NCBI GenBank assembly: GCA_017464565.1
Contig: JAFTZH010000035.1
Span: 1-64,000, forward strand
DNA: 64,000 bases
Source: Clostridia bacterium
Lineage (GTDB): Bacteria > Bacillota > Clostridia > Oscillospirales > CAG-272
Direction: 5' to 3'
Part shown: positions 51,038 to 60,231 of the stretch, piece by piece
Position numbering within the stretch: the first letter of the stretch is position 1
How the letters are laid out: each line of letters starts with the position of its first letter
Program-made: the position numbers and the translations under genes
Notes under the pieces: model-generated
The model's input: only the letters and a program-made list of their open reading frames with translations
Databases searched by the model: none
What the model was told of the DNA's origin: nothing

Positions 51038-51087
51038 GTCAGCGTTTTCTTTTTGGTTACTTTTTCTTTTTTAAAAGAAAAAGTAAC
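51038..51087. repeat. 35-bp direct repeat, copy 2, ending in a 15-bp palindrome
   Basis: Copy 2 spans 51038-51072; its 3' half (51056-51070) is perfectly complementary to 51073-51087, giving a long hairpin just after the mutL stop. The T- and A-tracts sit inside the stem, so it is a weak terminator candidate. Copy 1 lacks the second arm. Confidence 0.85.
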
Positions 51088-51099
51088 GTTTATCTTCTC

Positions 51100-53163
51100 C
51101 TAACACCTTTCAAACTGATGGTCTATCTTCTTTTTCGACAACTCCATAGCGACGGGTCTGCCGTGAGGACAAAAGGTTATATCGGGAAGCTCCATAAGCT
51201 TTGATACAAGCCACTCCACGTATTCGGGAGGATATTCTCTGCCCGCCTTTATCGCCGCCTTGCAGGACGCCTGATAAAGCGCTTTTTCAAATACTATATC
51301 CCGCGTCAGCATAGCGGTTCCCGTATCGCTCTTCAGCCTGTCGGCTATCACCGCAAGCATATCCGAAACGGCGTCAAGTGATATTCCCTCGGGAACTGCC
51401 GACACGCTGACGGTGTATTTGCCCAAAGAAAATTCAAAGCCCGTCGCCTCAATCTCGTCTCTGTATTCCGCAAGGGAGGCGACCTCGTCGGAGGTCATCA
51501 TAACCTCAAGAGGTATCATAAGAAGCTGTGAGACTCTCTCACCGTTCTTCATAGATGCTTTAAGCCTCTCGAAAATAACTCTCTCGTGCGCCGCGTGCTT
51601 GTCTATAAGAAGCATTTTTTCCTCAAGCTCGACGACCACGTAAGAGTTGAACAGCTCTCCTACTATCCTGTACCGCAAGGATTTAGCCTCGGGAACGGGT
51701 ACCGTATTTACCGTTTCTCCGCTTATATTTGAATGCTCGTTCTCTCTTTTAGGTATCTCTCTTATAGGCGGAACAGGTTCTACTCCCTCCGTTTTCGGAG
51801 TAATAGCCGCAGATGTTCCCGATACCGACTTTACTTCTTCAGCTTCTTCGGCTCTTTTGATTTTTTCGATTTTTTCGTCACTCGCCGTCAATATTCTCTC
51901 GGAGATTCCCATGTCCTTTGCCGTAACCCCCGCATCAGTTTTTCCCGCATATTCACGCGCGTATTCGTTAGCCGTCATATGAAGAAAAGCGCCCGACGTC
52001 CCCGATTTGCCCGAAGGCTTGCTTGCCGCGGGAGCGGAATAAAGCTCTGCCGATATCTGCCGTTTTTTCACCGATTCCCCGCGGATATCTCCGACAGGTA
52101 CCGGTGAATCCGACATACGACCGACGGTATTCGATGAAGCCCTGTTATTCGTTATCAAAAAATCGGGGCGCGCGCTGTTTTCCTCAAGCGCGTTTCTCAC
52201 CGCGTAGTATATAGCCTCGAAAACCAATTTTTCGTTTGAAAATTTCACCTCGAGCTTCGCGGGGTGAACGTTGACGTCCACCGTCGCGGGATTTACGTTT
52301 ATATAAAGCACGCAGGCGGGAAATTTTTCGGGAGGTATGTAGGAGGTATACGCCTGCTCTATCGCGGCGCAGGCGGTCTTGCTTTTTACGTAGCGTCCGT
52401 TTATGAAGAAATTCTGATAATTTCGGTTTGAGCGCACATTGTCGGAGCGTCCTACGAAACCGCTCACCGATATTCCCTCGGCGTCGCTCTCGACCGCTAT
52501 AAGCCTTGACGCGAAATCCCGTCCGAATACCGAATATACGGTATTGCGAAGTATACCGTCGCCAACCGTTTCAAGCCTTACCGTACCGTCCACTATCAAG
52601 CGGAAAGCTATTTCGGGCTTTGAAAGCGCTATCTTTTCGACAGCCGCGCAAACCGCGGTAGACTCGGTAACGTCCTTCTTCAAAAATTTTCTTCTCGCGG
52701 GTACGTTGGCAAATAAATCCTCAACTATAACCGTCGTCCCGTCGGAGCAGGCTCTCTCGTAAATTCCGAGTATTTCACCGCCCTGCGAGTCGAGCATAGC
52801 TCCCGTCTCGGCAGAGGCAGTCTTGGATATTATTCTGAGGTGTGATACCGACGCTATGGCGGCGAGCGCCTCGCCGCGAAAGCCAAGCGTAATTATGCCG
52901 TCAAGGTCCTCCGCTTCTTTTATCTTGCTCGTAGCGTGCCGTCTTATCGCAACGGGAAGATCCTCGGGCTCTATTCCGCAGCCGTTGTCCGATACGCGCA
53001 TAAAAGTAACGCCGCCGTTCTGTATCTCGACGGTTATCCTATCCGCGCCCGAATCTATCGCGTTTTCAAGCAGCTCCTTAATAACCGAAGCAGGTCTGTC
53101 AACGACCTCGCCCGCGGCGATAAGGTTTGCTACCGCAAATGAAAGTACGTTTATCTTTCCCAT
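51100..53163 (-). CDS. mutL: DNA mismatch repair protein MutL (endonuclease type)
   Basis: 687 residues. GHKL ATPase N-terminus with AGEVVDRPASVIKELLENAIDSGA (about 17-40), DNGCGI and GFRGEALAAIASV; a low-complexity linker (about 340-490); and a C-terminal endonuclease domain with DKHAAHERVIFE (about 534-545), fitting DQHA(x)2E(x)4E with Gln replaced by Lys, and CPHGRP near the end. It nicks the new strand after MutS recognition. Gap of 26 nt after mutS. Confidence 0.95.
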   Translation of the reverse strand: MGKINVLSFAVANLIAAGEVVDRPASVIKELLENAIDSGADRITVEIQNGGVTFMRVSDNGCGIEPEDLPVAIRRHATSKIKEAEDLDGIITLGFRGEALAAIASVSHLRIISKTASAETGAMLDSQGGEILGIYERACSDGTTVIVEDLFANVPARRKFLKKDVTESTAVCAAVEKIALSKPEIAFRLIVDGTVRLETVGDGILRNTVYSVFGRDFASRLIAVESDAEGISVSGFVGRSDNVRSNRNYQNFFINGRYVKSKTACAAIEQAYTSYIPPEKFPACVLYINVNPATVDVNVHPAKLEVKFSNEKLVFEAIYYAVRNALEENSARPDFLITNNRASSNTVGRMSDSPVPVGDIRGESVKKRQISAELYSAPAASKPSGKSGTSGAFLHMTANEYAREYAGKTDAGVTAKDMGISERILTASDEKIEKIKRAEEAEEVKSVSGTSAAITPKTEGVEPVPPIREIPKRENEHSNISGETVNTVPVPEAKSLRYRIVGELFNSYVVVELEEKMLLIDKHAAHERVIFERLKASMKNGERVSQLLMIPLEVMMTSDEVASLAEYRDEIEATGFEFSLGKYTVSVSAVPEGISLDAVSDMLAVIADRLKSDTGTAMLTRDIVFEKALYQASCKAAIKAGREYPPEYVEWLVSKLMELPDITFCPHGRPVAMELSKKKIDHQFERC

Positions 53164-53189
53164 ATCAACCTCAAGTAAAAACTATAACT

Positions 53190-55778
53190 TTATTTAAGTC
53201 TCTTCTGCAATCCGAACAAAAAGCTCATCGCCTCGTACGGAGAAAGCGTGTTTATATCTATCGCTTTAAGCTCCTCTATGACCTGCGCCTCAAGGCAATC
53301 GTCAAAGCTTATGAGCGTATCGTCCTTCTCCTCGGTCTTCGAGTCGGACGCCGAAACCGCTCTCGCTGTCGCTTCGACCGAAGCGAGCACCTCTTTTGCC
53401 CGCTTGATAACCTCGTTCGGAAGTCCCGCGAGCTTCGCCACCTCAATTCCGTAGCTGTCGTCGGTCGAGCCCTTTATTATTTTGCGGAGAAAGGTAATAT
53501 TGTCCCCTCTCTTTTTGGCGGCAATATTGTAATTCACCACCCCGTCAACATCGCCCTCAAGAGACGTGAGCTCGTGATAGTGCGTGGCGAAAAGCGTTTT
53601 CGCTCCTATCTTGCGGCTCGCGGTATATTCCGCGATAGCTCTCGCTATGCTCATACCGTCAAAGGTAGAGGTTCCTCTGCCCACCTCGTCGTATATTATG
53701 AGACTTCTCTTGGTAGCATTTCTCAAAATATACGCTACCTCGTTCATCTCAAGCATAAAGGTAGACTGACCCGAAGCAAGATCGTCCGACGCTCCTACTC
53801 GAGTGAACAGCTTGTCCACCACTCCTATTCTCGCCTCCGAAGCGGGTACGTAAGAGCCTATCTGAGCGAGAAGCACGATTATTGCGACTTGACGCATATA
53901 GGTGGATTTTCCCGCCATATTAGGTCCCGTTATAAGCATCAGGCGGTTATGAGCGGTATCGAGCTCCGCGTCGTTCGGAACGAAATAGGTATCCTTTACG
54001 AACTGCTCCACGACGGGATGTCTGCCGTCCTTTATTGATATAACGTCGCTCTCGTCCACCTCGGGACGAACGTATTTATTTCTCACCGCAACACCCGCGA
54101 GGCTGAGATATACGTCTATCTTTGCCATATCCGCCGCAGTCCTGCGTATTCTCGCATTATTCTCGGCAACAAAATCTCTTATAGTACAGAATATCTCGTA
54201 TTCAAGCGAGCATACCTTATCCGCCGCTCCGAGAATCTTCGCCTCCATATCCTTAAGCTCCTGCGTAATATATCTTTCGCAGTTTGCAAGCGTTTGTTTT
54301 CTTATGTATCTGTCGGGAACCTGATCGGCAAACGAACGTGTTACCTCGATATAATATCCGAATACCTTATTGTATCCTACCTTGAGCGTTTTGATTCCCG
54401 TGCTTTCGCGCTCCTCGGCGGCTATCTTCTCCACCCAGCTCTTGCCGTCCCTCATAATCGTGCGCAGCTCGTCAACATCCTTATCGTATCCGTCGGCAAT
54501 AATTTCGCCCTCTCGTATCGAAAAAGGAGGATTCTCGGAAATAGCGTTATTAATTTTCTCATAGATATCCTCAAGGGTATCAAGCCCCTCGTATATCGAC
54601 GCTATCTCATCACTCACACAGCCGCTTATTCTCGATTTCAATTCGGGAAGAACCGATATGGTAGAAGCTATCGCGCGCAAATCCTTTCCATTAGCCGTTC
54701 CGTAGACCACCTTGGTAAGCAGTCTTTCAAGGTCAAGCACTCCGTCAAGAAGAACGCAAAGCTCCTCGCGGAGCATATAATCTCCCGCAAATTCTCCCAC
54801 GGCGTTCTGTCTCGCGGCTATCTTTGCGGTATTGAGCAGGGGATGCTCTATCCATTTTCTCAAAAGTCTCGCTCCCGCCGCCGTGCGCGTTTTGTCAAGC
54901 ACCCACAAAAGCGAGCCTTTTTTCTCCTTGCTGCGCATAGTTTCGCATATCTCAAGATTGCGGCGCGTATTTATATCCATTTCGAGATACTGACCGTCGC
55001 TGTAAACGTTAAGCTCCCTAATATACGAAACGTCGTTCTTCTGCGTCTCCGAGATATACGACAGAAGCGCGCCGAGAGAGCATACGAGCGCACGGTCGTT
55101 CAGCGTATCCTCGCGTATCGAGTCCTTGAACTGCAAAGCTACTGAGGTTTTCGCGTCGTTATAATCAAACCTTGCGCTTTGCCTGTCTCCGAGCATCGAC
55201 GAAAGCCTGTCCCGAAGCAGTATCTCCGCTTCTCCGAGCTTTGAGGCTGAAACGTTGGTGATTACCTCGCGCGGCTGATAGGTTCCAATCTCGTTGCAGA
55301 GGCGGGAGATTATCGAATCCCCGCAAAACGAGGTTGCGTATATCTGCGCCGTGGAAATATCGGCAAAGCTGACTCCGCACTCGTAATCGTTCAGATATAT
55401 CGAGCAGAGATAGTTGTTCTTGGTTTCGGTAAGAAGATTGGTCTCTATAAGCGTTCCGGGTGTTACCACACGGACGACCTCTCTTTTAACGAGACCCTTG
55501 GCAAGAGCGGGATCCTCGGTCTGCTCGCATATAGCGACCTTATATCCTTTCTCGATAAGCTTTCCTATATATCCTTCCGAGCTGTGATACGGAACGCCGC
55601 ACATAGGCGCCCTTTCAGCCTCGCCGCAATCCCGCCCCGTAAGCGTCAGCTCAAGCTCGCGGGACGCAAGCACCGCGTCGTCGAAAAACATCTCGTAAAA
55701 ATCTCCGAGACGGTAAAAAAGCAGATAATCCTTATATTGATTTTTTACTTCAAAATACTGCTCCATCATTGGAGTCAT
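53190..55778 (-). CDS. mutS: DNA mismatch repair protein MutS
   Basis: 862 residues. Mismatch-recognition GDFYEMF (Phe-x-Glu, about 25-31), Walker A GPNMAGKSTYMRQ (about 612-624), Walker B IIYDEVGRGTSTFDGMS and FATHYHELT. The ATG at 55778 has GGAGG 9 nt upstream; a TTG two codons earlier is less likely. Lies in miaB-ricA-mutS-mutL order, as in Bacillus subtilis without cotE. Confidence 0.96.
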   Translation of the reverse strand: MTPMMEQYFEVKNQYKDYLLFYRLGDFYEMFFDDAVLASRELELTLTGRDCGEAERAPMCGVPYHSSEGYIGKLIEKGYKVAICEQTEDPALAKGLVKREVVRVVTPGTLIETNLLTETKNNYLCSIYLNDYECGVSFADISTAQIYATSFCGDSIISRLCNEIGTYQPREVITNVSASKLGEAEILLRDRLSSMLGDRQSARFDYNDAKTSVALQFKDSIREDTLNDRALVCSLGALLSYISETQKNDVSYIRELNVYSDGQYLEMDINTRRNLEICETMRSKEKKGSLLWVLDKTRTAAGARLLRKWIEHPLLNTAKIAARQNAVGEFAGDYMLREELCVLLDGVLDLERLLTKVVYGTANGKDLRAIASTISVLPELKSRISGCVSDEIASIYEGLDTLEDIYEKINNAISENPPFSIREGEIIADGYDKDVDELRTIMRDGKSWVEKIAAEERESTGIKTLKVGYNKVFGYYIEVTRSFADQVPDRYIRKQTLANCERYITQELKDMEAKILGAADKVCSLEYEIFCTIRDFVAENNARIRRTAADMAKIDVYLSLAGVAVRNKYVRPEVDESDVISIKDGRHPVVEQFVKDTYFVPNDAELDTAHNRLMLITGPNMAGKSTYMRQVAIIVLLAQIGSYVPASEARIGVVDKLFTRVGASDDLASGQSTFMLEMNEVAYILRNATKRSLIIYDEVGRGTSTFDGMSIARAIAEYTASRKIGAKTLFATHYHELTSLEGDVDGVVNYNIAAKKRGDNITFLRKIIKGSTDDSYGIEVAKLAGLPNEVIKRAKEVLASVEATARAVSASDSKTEEKDDTLISFDDCLEAQVIEELKAIDINTLSPYEAMSFLFGLQKRLK

Positions 55779-55827
55779 AGCCAATATCCTCCGAAGCGCG
55801 TAAGCGCTTTTCTATAAAATTTATCCG

Positions 55828-56214
55828 TCAATGACAGCCCGAACAGGTAGAACAGTTATGAGTGCAGGACGAGGGAGTCTCTCCCGTGATATTCGAGGTT
55901 ATAGTCGCGTTTACCGCGTTCATAAGCTCGTTTACCTCTGCCTGTACCTCGTTGAGCGTTATAAATACGGGGCTTTCGGTTATCTCTTTGTAGAGGCAGT
56001 CTATTCTCTTCTGTATGATATCTATAAATACGGTATCTCTCTCGGGCTTGGTTATTTCTCCCTGAAGAGCCTTTTGCTGTACCTCGTATTCCACCAGCTT
56101 TTTCTGAAGCTCGGCGTCGGCTACGTAAGCCTCCTTAGCCGCCTCAAGTCTTTTAAGTCTGTCGTCCTCTTTAAGCGTTTTGCCGAGCAGTGCGGCAAGC
56201 TCCATAATATCCAT
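55828..56214 (-). CDS. YlbF/YmcA-family protein (RicA-like) with Cys-rich tail
   Basis: 128 residues, helical (1-105), then a tail with SCTHNCSTCSGCH. The position right after miaB and before mutS is that of ricA (ymcA) in Bacillus, whose product forms a complex with RicF and RicT that carries iron-sulfur clusters and affects RNA maturation by RNase Y and modification by MiaB. Four Cys in the tail could ligate a cluster. The Ric role is inferred from position and fold family. Confidence 0.82.
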   Translation of the reverse strand: MDIMELAALLGKTLKEDDRLKRLEAAKEAYVADAELQKKLVEYEVQQKALQGEITKPERDTVFIDIIQKRIDCLYKEITESPVFITLNEVQAEVNELMNAVNATITSNITGETPSSCTHNCSTCSGCH

Positions 56215-56244
56215 TTTCTTTTTTCCTTTCGGTTTTAAAATTTT

Positions 56245-57675
56245 TTATTTTACTTTCTTTCCGTACAGAGCGAAGGTGTCTCCCCGCTCTATAAATATAT
56301 CTAAAAATTTTCCCGTATCTGAATCGTCTCCGTCAAAAAAGACTATCTTATTTCCCTCGGTTCTTCCGCTGAATACGTCGGGATTATTTTTGCTCCGTCC
56401 GTCGCAGAGAACGCGCACCGTCTTGTGCTCCAGCGGCTTGTTTTTGGCAAGAGATATGGCGTTCTGCGTTTCGAGCAGTCGGTTAAATCTTTCGCTCTTT
56501 ACGGCGTCGGATATCTGATTTTCCATATTGCAGGCCGGCGTTCCGCGCCTCGGAGAGTAAATAAAGGAATATATCATATCGAACTGCGCCCTCTCAAGCG
56601 CGCGCAGAGTATCCTCAAAGTCCTCTTCGGTCTCCCCGGGAAATCCAACCATAATATCGGAGGTTATCACCGCGCCGGGCATCTTCTCTGTTATATAATC
56701 GAGAATAGCGATATATTTTTCAAACGTATATCTGCGGTTCATAACTCGCAGTACTTCGTCGCTTCCCGCCTGCATAGGAAGATGAAAATGCTTTGCTATA
56801 TGCCGTCCCGCCGCCATAGTATCTATAAGCTTATGAGTCGCGTCCTTCGGATGACTCGTCATAAAGTGGAGCATATAATCTCCCTCTATCGTGTCAAGCA
56901 TAGCGAGAAGGTCGGCAAAATCGTAGTCGTATCCGCTGTCCTTGCCGTAAGAATTGACGTTCTGACCGAGAAGAGTGATATCCTTGTAGCCCTTTTTTAC
57001 AAGCTCCTCCACCTCCGAGAAAACGGCTTCTCTCGTTCTGCTTCTCTCCCGTCCTCTTACGTAAGGCACTATACAATAAGAGCAGAAATTGTTGCAGCCG
57101 TACATAACCGACACCCACGCGCGCACGCCGTCGTTACGTTTTATCGGTATTCCCTCGGCAACGAGATAATCAGCCTCCTCGGGACAATAAATTCTGCGTC
57201 TGCTTTCCGTTCTCTGAATAATAAGCTCGGGCAAACGGTGTATCGAGGAGGTTCCAAAGACGAAATCGACGTAAGGGTAGCTGTGCTTTATCTCGTTCAC
57301 GCGATGCTCCTGAGTTACCATACAGCCGCACACCGCGATTATCGTTTCGGGGTCTTTGCTTTTGATATGCTTATACTGTCCTATAACCGAGAGCGCCTTT
57401 TGCTCGGCGTGCTCCCGTATGGCACAGGTATTGACGACGATAAGCGACGCGCCCGCAGGCTCCGCCGTTAGCTCATATCCCATCGCCTCTGCCATTCCCG
57501 ATATTTTTTCGCTGTCTGCTTCGTTCTGCTGACAGCCGAAGGTCATAACGAAGGCACGGCGGCGCTTGCCGCGTTCCCGCGCGTATATATCATTCTCTTT
57601 TTTTATTCTTTTAATGTATTCAAATTGTCTGTCCATCTCTTCGGGGGACAAAACGTTATTTTTTTTACAATCCAT
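56245..57675 (-). CDS. miaB: tRNA-2-methylthio-N6-dimethylallyladenosine synthase
   Basis: 476 residues. UPF0004 domain with TFGCQQNEADSEKI, NTCAIREHAEQK and VCGCMVTQE (three Cys, about 45-120), radical SAM CNNFCSYCIVPYVRGRERSR (about 192-212) and a C-terminal TRAM domain (about 405-470). It adds methylthio to i6A37 with two [4Fe-4S] clusters. GGGAGAGG lies in the leader. First gene of the miaB-mutL operon. Confidence 0.95.
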   Translation of the reverse strand: MDCKKNNVLSPEEMDRQFEYIKRIKKENDIYARERGKRRRAFVMTFGCQQNEADSEKISGMAEAMGYELTAEPAGASLIVVNTCAIREHAEQKALSVIGQYKHIKSKDPETIIAVCGCMVTQEHRVNEIKHSYPYVDFVFGTSSIHRLPELIIQRTESRRRIYCPEEADYLVAEGIPIKRNDGVRAWVSVMYGCNNFCSYCIVPYVRGRERSRTREAVFSEVEELVKKGYKDITLLGQNVNSYGKDSGYDYDFADLLAMLDTIEGDYMLHFMTSHPKDATHKLIDTMAAGRHIAKHFHLPMQAGSDEVLRVMNRRYTFEKYIAILDYITEKMPGAVITSDIMVGFPGETEEDFEDTLRALERAQFDMIYSFIYSPRRGTPACNMENQISDAVKSERFNRLLETQNAISLAKNKPLEHKTVRVLCDGRSKNNPDVFSGRTEGNKIVFFDGDDSDTGKFLDIFIERGDTFALYGKKVK

Positions 57676-57771
57676 AAAATACGTAACCTCTCCCGCCGCA
57701 GAACTTTACGGCGTCGGTCGGCGTATGACGCTGTGAAGAAGCCTCAAAATCCGACAAATTCTCAATATAAT

Positions 57772-57800
57772 ATTATAATATAAACACCTTGATTTGTCAA
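57772..57800 (-). promoter_or_regulatory. Sigma-A promoter of the miaB-ricA-mutS-mutL operon
   Basis: Minus-strand -35 TTGACA (57795-57800), 17-bp spacer, -10 TATAAT (57772-57777): full consensus. Confidence 0.9.
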
Positions 57801-57832
57801 GTTCAATATTACCCGATAAAATTGATTTAAAC

Positions 57833-57870
57833 GTAAAAAAAACAGCCTTCACAAAATAGAGTGAAGACTG
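57833..57870 (-). terminator. Intrinsic terminator of the DUF3792-like gene
   Basis: Stem CAGTCTTCAC with GTGAAGGCTG (57861-57870 with 57843-57852; one C/A mismatch) followed on the minus strand by TTTTTTTT (57833-57842). Confidence 0.87.
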
Positions 57871-57879
57871 CTTTAATAT

Positions 57880-58332
57880 TTATTTTCTTCTTCTCCTCGG
57901 TTTTGCTCTGCGGTAAGAGCCTATGAACGCGCCGAAAACCGACATAAGAAGCATAGACGCTCTGAGCAGGAGAGACACCGGCAGAGAGTATCCGCTCGAA
58001 TAGCTCTCGTCAAAAAATAACGATACGAAAAACAAAAACAGCGTAAGAACGGCACCACTGAAAAGTCCGCATACGAGGGCGTTTCCCTTATTTATTTTAG
58101 CCGCCGAAAAGCCCGCCGAAAGAGAGGCTATGTATACCGTAAAAAGTCCGAAAACAGCGGTAACCGAATCGGGATCGGGGTTTGCGTACGCCGCGGCGGC
58201 TGACGCGAACCATAAAACCACGGTTACCGCAACCGATACGCCAAATCCGATAAAGCTGCTTTTTATAATTGACGACGCGCCTCCGTCTCCGTTTCCCGAC
58301 CTTCTTCTGACACTCTTTTCCGCATATCCCAT
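57880..58332 (-). CDS. TIGR04086/DUF3792-like membrane protein
   Basis: 150 residues with four predicted helices (about 27-50, 58-76, 85-106, 118-138), a basic Arg-rich N-terminus and a RRRRK tail. Length and layout match the TIGR04086 family of Clostridial membrane proteins with no known function. Stands alone with its own terminator. Confidence 0.62.
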   Translation of the reverse strand: MGYAEKSVRRRSGNGDGGASSIIKSSFIGFGVSVAVTVVLWFASAAAAYANPDPDSVTAVFGLFTVYIASLSAGFSAAKINKGNALVCGLFSGAVLTLFLFFVSLFFDESYSSGYSLPVSLLLRASMLLMSVFGAFIGSYRRAKPRRRRK

Positions 58333-58410
58333 TTTTATCCCTCCGACGAAAATAAATCTGTAATAAATATATTATCGCCGTATGAGAATTATTCTCGGCC
58401 GCGCGGCTCT

Positions 58411-58911
58411 TTACGCTTTCTCCGAAATTATATTTTTCAAACGCTCGTAAAACGCCGCGTATTCGTCCGCCTTATCCTCGTTTGGAGTAAATACATACTG
58501 ACCGTAGCCCTTCGCCACGTAAAATTCTTCCTCCGAGAAATAAATTCTGGCACTTCCTTCGCCGTCTCCTATCGAAACGCTGATATCCCAGCTTCCCGCC
58601 AAGGTCTTGCGCGTCTCGGAATATTTTGCCTTCTCGGTAGCCGAAATAAGCGCGTCGGCAATATCAAGCGCCTCATCTCCTGTTGGGAACGCGGTTACCT
58701 CGTCAGGAAGCGCGGCTTCGTTATACAGCGGGTCGGTTATTATCATAACGTCGTCATCCGACGCGGCTTCAAATGCCTCTCTTGCCTCTGACATTTTATC
58801 GCGCGCGGACAAAACGGGAGCTATGAAAACGGCCCCCAGCACCAGAGCCAAGACCAAAGCTATTATCACGGCGGCTATTATTATAACTCTACTAGAATTC
58901 TTTTTGCTCAT
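58411..58911 (-). CDS. Single-pass membrane protein of unknown function
   Basis: 166 residues: a short basic head, one hydrophobic helix (about 8-32), a coiled segment and an extracellular domain of about 110 residues (WDISVSIGDGEGSARIYFSEEEFYVAKGYGQYVFTPNEDKADEYAAFYERL). GGAGGG lies 8 nt before the ATG at 58911. It is 14 nt after tmcAL. No family recognised. Confidence 0.75.
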   Translation of the reverse strand: MSKKNSSRVIIIAAVIIALVLALVLGAVFIAPVLSARDKMSEAREAFEAASDDDVMIITDPLYNEAALPDEVTAFPTGDEALDIADALISATEKAKYSETRKTLAGSWDISVSIGDGEGSARIYFSEEEFYVAKGYGQYVFTPNEDKADEYAAFYERLKNIISEKA

Positions 58912-58925
58912 ATCCGTTCCCTCCG

Positions 58926-60095
58926 TCAAAAAATTACAGGAGATTTTCTTATCAGCTCTCCCGCCGTACTTTCTCTTTCAAGCGCGAGAGAATAAAGTGA
59001 ATCGAGCCGTTCCGAAAGCTCCGCCTGCCGCCCTGCCCGCTCGTCAGCGGGGACGTCCGCCGCCTTTGAAAGTACCGTAACGGAGGTCTTATTGCGTCTC
59101 TCGGCAAGAAGTCTTCTGCCTCTCTCGTTGGCTCCGAGCATATTTACGTAGGCAGGCGTACCCGAAATATCGGCTCTCGTTACGCCGACGAGCGAAAACA
59201 AAACCGCTCTCCTTATGCGCGAATCGGTATATCTTTTGGTTTTAAGGCTCTCAAAAAAGCTCTCCTCTCCGCACTCGCGGGCAACGCGGCATATTCTTGA
59301 CGCAAGTCCTCCGTCGGCTTCAGCGATATCGTCAAGCTCCTCCGCTTTTTTCATTCTGAAATACAGCTTGACAGCCTTTTCTATTCGCGCGATATCGGCA
59401 AGCCCGCGCTTATCTTCCGCCCTGCGTAAAACCGAGGCGGCACCGTCGGGCATATATTTTGAAACCGCGTCAGCCCCCCGTTCCGATACGGCTTTTCTTA
59501 TAGCGGTTGCCGATTGAAAGCCTTCCGCCTCAAGATTCTCGCTTCCGTACGCCGCTCCCTCTCTTTTCACGGTAAAGAACGAGAGAGACGAACCGAGCTT
59601 TTTCGCCGCCTTCAGATATTCTATGCCGAGTATATCATTCGAGGAATAGCTTCTGCCCGTTTTTGAGGATAACAAATCAAAATAAGCCTCGGCGCTTCCC
59701 GCGTTTCCCGAAAGCCTGTTTTTATACTCAAAAACGAATTCCTCACCCGAAGCGATTTCCGCCGCGCGCGACAGCTCCGCGATATCTCCGCACTCCGATC
59801 CGAAGCAAAGCACGTCCGAAAATTCTCCCGCTATCCGAACTCCGCAAAGCGCAAAGCTCTCCGCTCCCGACGCGCACCATGGAAAAGGAAGCTCAAGCAC
59901 GAGATCGGCTCCCGACGCGAGAGCCATTTCCGCCCTGTAATATTTGTCAGCTAAAGCAAGCTCGCCTCTCTGCACCGCGTTTCCGCTCATAACGCAGACT
60001 ATTGCTTCCGCTCCCGACGCTCTTGCCGCGTCTATTATATATTTATGTCCGTTGTGAAACGGATTAAATTCGGATATTATTCCGTAAGCAGACAT
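58926..60095 (-). CDS. tmcAL: tRNA(Met) cytidine acetate ligase (TmcAL, YlbM family)
   Basis: 389 residues. Nucleotidyltransferase-like N-terminus GIISEFNPFHNGHKYIIDAAR (5-25, HxGH), VMSGNAVQRGELALADKYYRAEMAL near 36-60, LELPFPWCASGAESFA, and SSNDILGIEYLKAA near 152. It forms ac4C34 in elongator tRNA-Met from acetate and ATP. It is divergent from ackA, so acetate-linked genes lie back to back, an arrangement I recall as common in Clostridia. Confidence 0.92.
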   Translation of the reverse strand: MSAYGIISEFNPFHNGHKYIIDAARASGAEAIVCVMSGNAVQRGELALADKYYRAEMALASGADLVLELPFPWCASGAESFALCGVRIAGEFSDVLCFGSECGDIAELSRAAEIASGEEFVFEYKNRLSGNAGSAEAYFDLLSSKTGRSYSSNDILGIEYLKAAKKLGSSLSFFTVKREGAAYGSENLEAEGFQSATAIRKAVSERGADAVSKYMPDGAASVLRRAEDKRGLADIARIEKAVKLYFRMKKAEELDDIAEADGGLASRICRVARECGEESFFESLKTKRYTDSRIRRAVLFSLVGVTRADISGTPAYVNMLGANERGRRLLAERRNKTSVTVLSKAADVPADERAGRQAELSERLDSLYSLALERESTAGELIRKSPVIF

Positions 60096-60166
60096 ATTTT
60101 TCTCCTTTGCACAGCTATTTTTAGTGGAATATTTTATCTTTTTTATCGCTTTTTTCTGATTTTTAC

Positions 60167-60195
60167 TTGAAATAGTTCCGTTATTGTAGTATAAT
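60167..60195 (+). promoter_or_regulatory. Sigma-A promoter of ackA
   Basis: -35 TTGAAA (60167-60172), 17-bp spacer, -10 TATAAT (60190-60195). Confidence 0.87.
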
Positions 60196-60231
60196 CTTTA
60201 TTATAAAATATTTTGGAGGATTTTTAACTGA

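Noticed and set aside
56425-57471. 348-codon + strand frame opposite miaB
   Set aside because: Antisense shadow of a clear radical-SAM gene; no independent signals.
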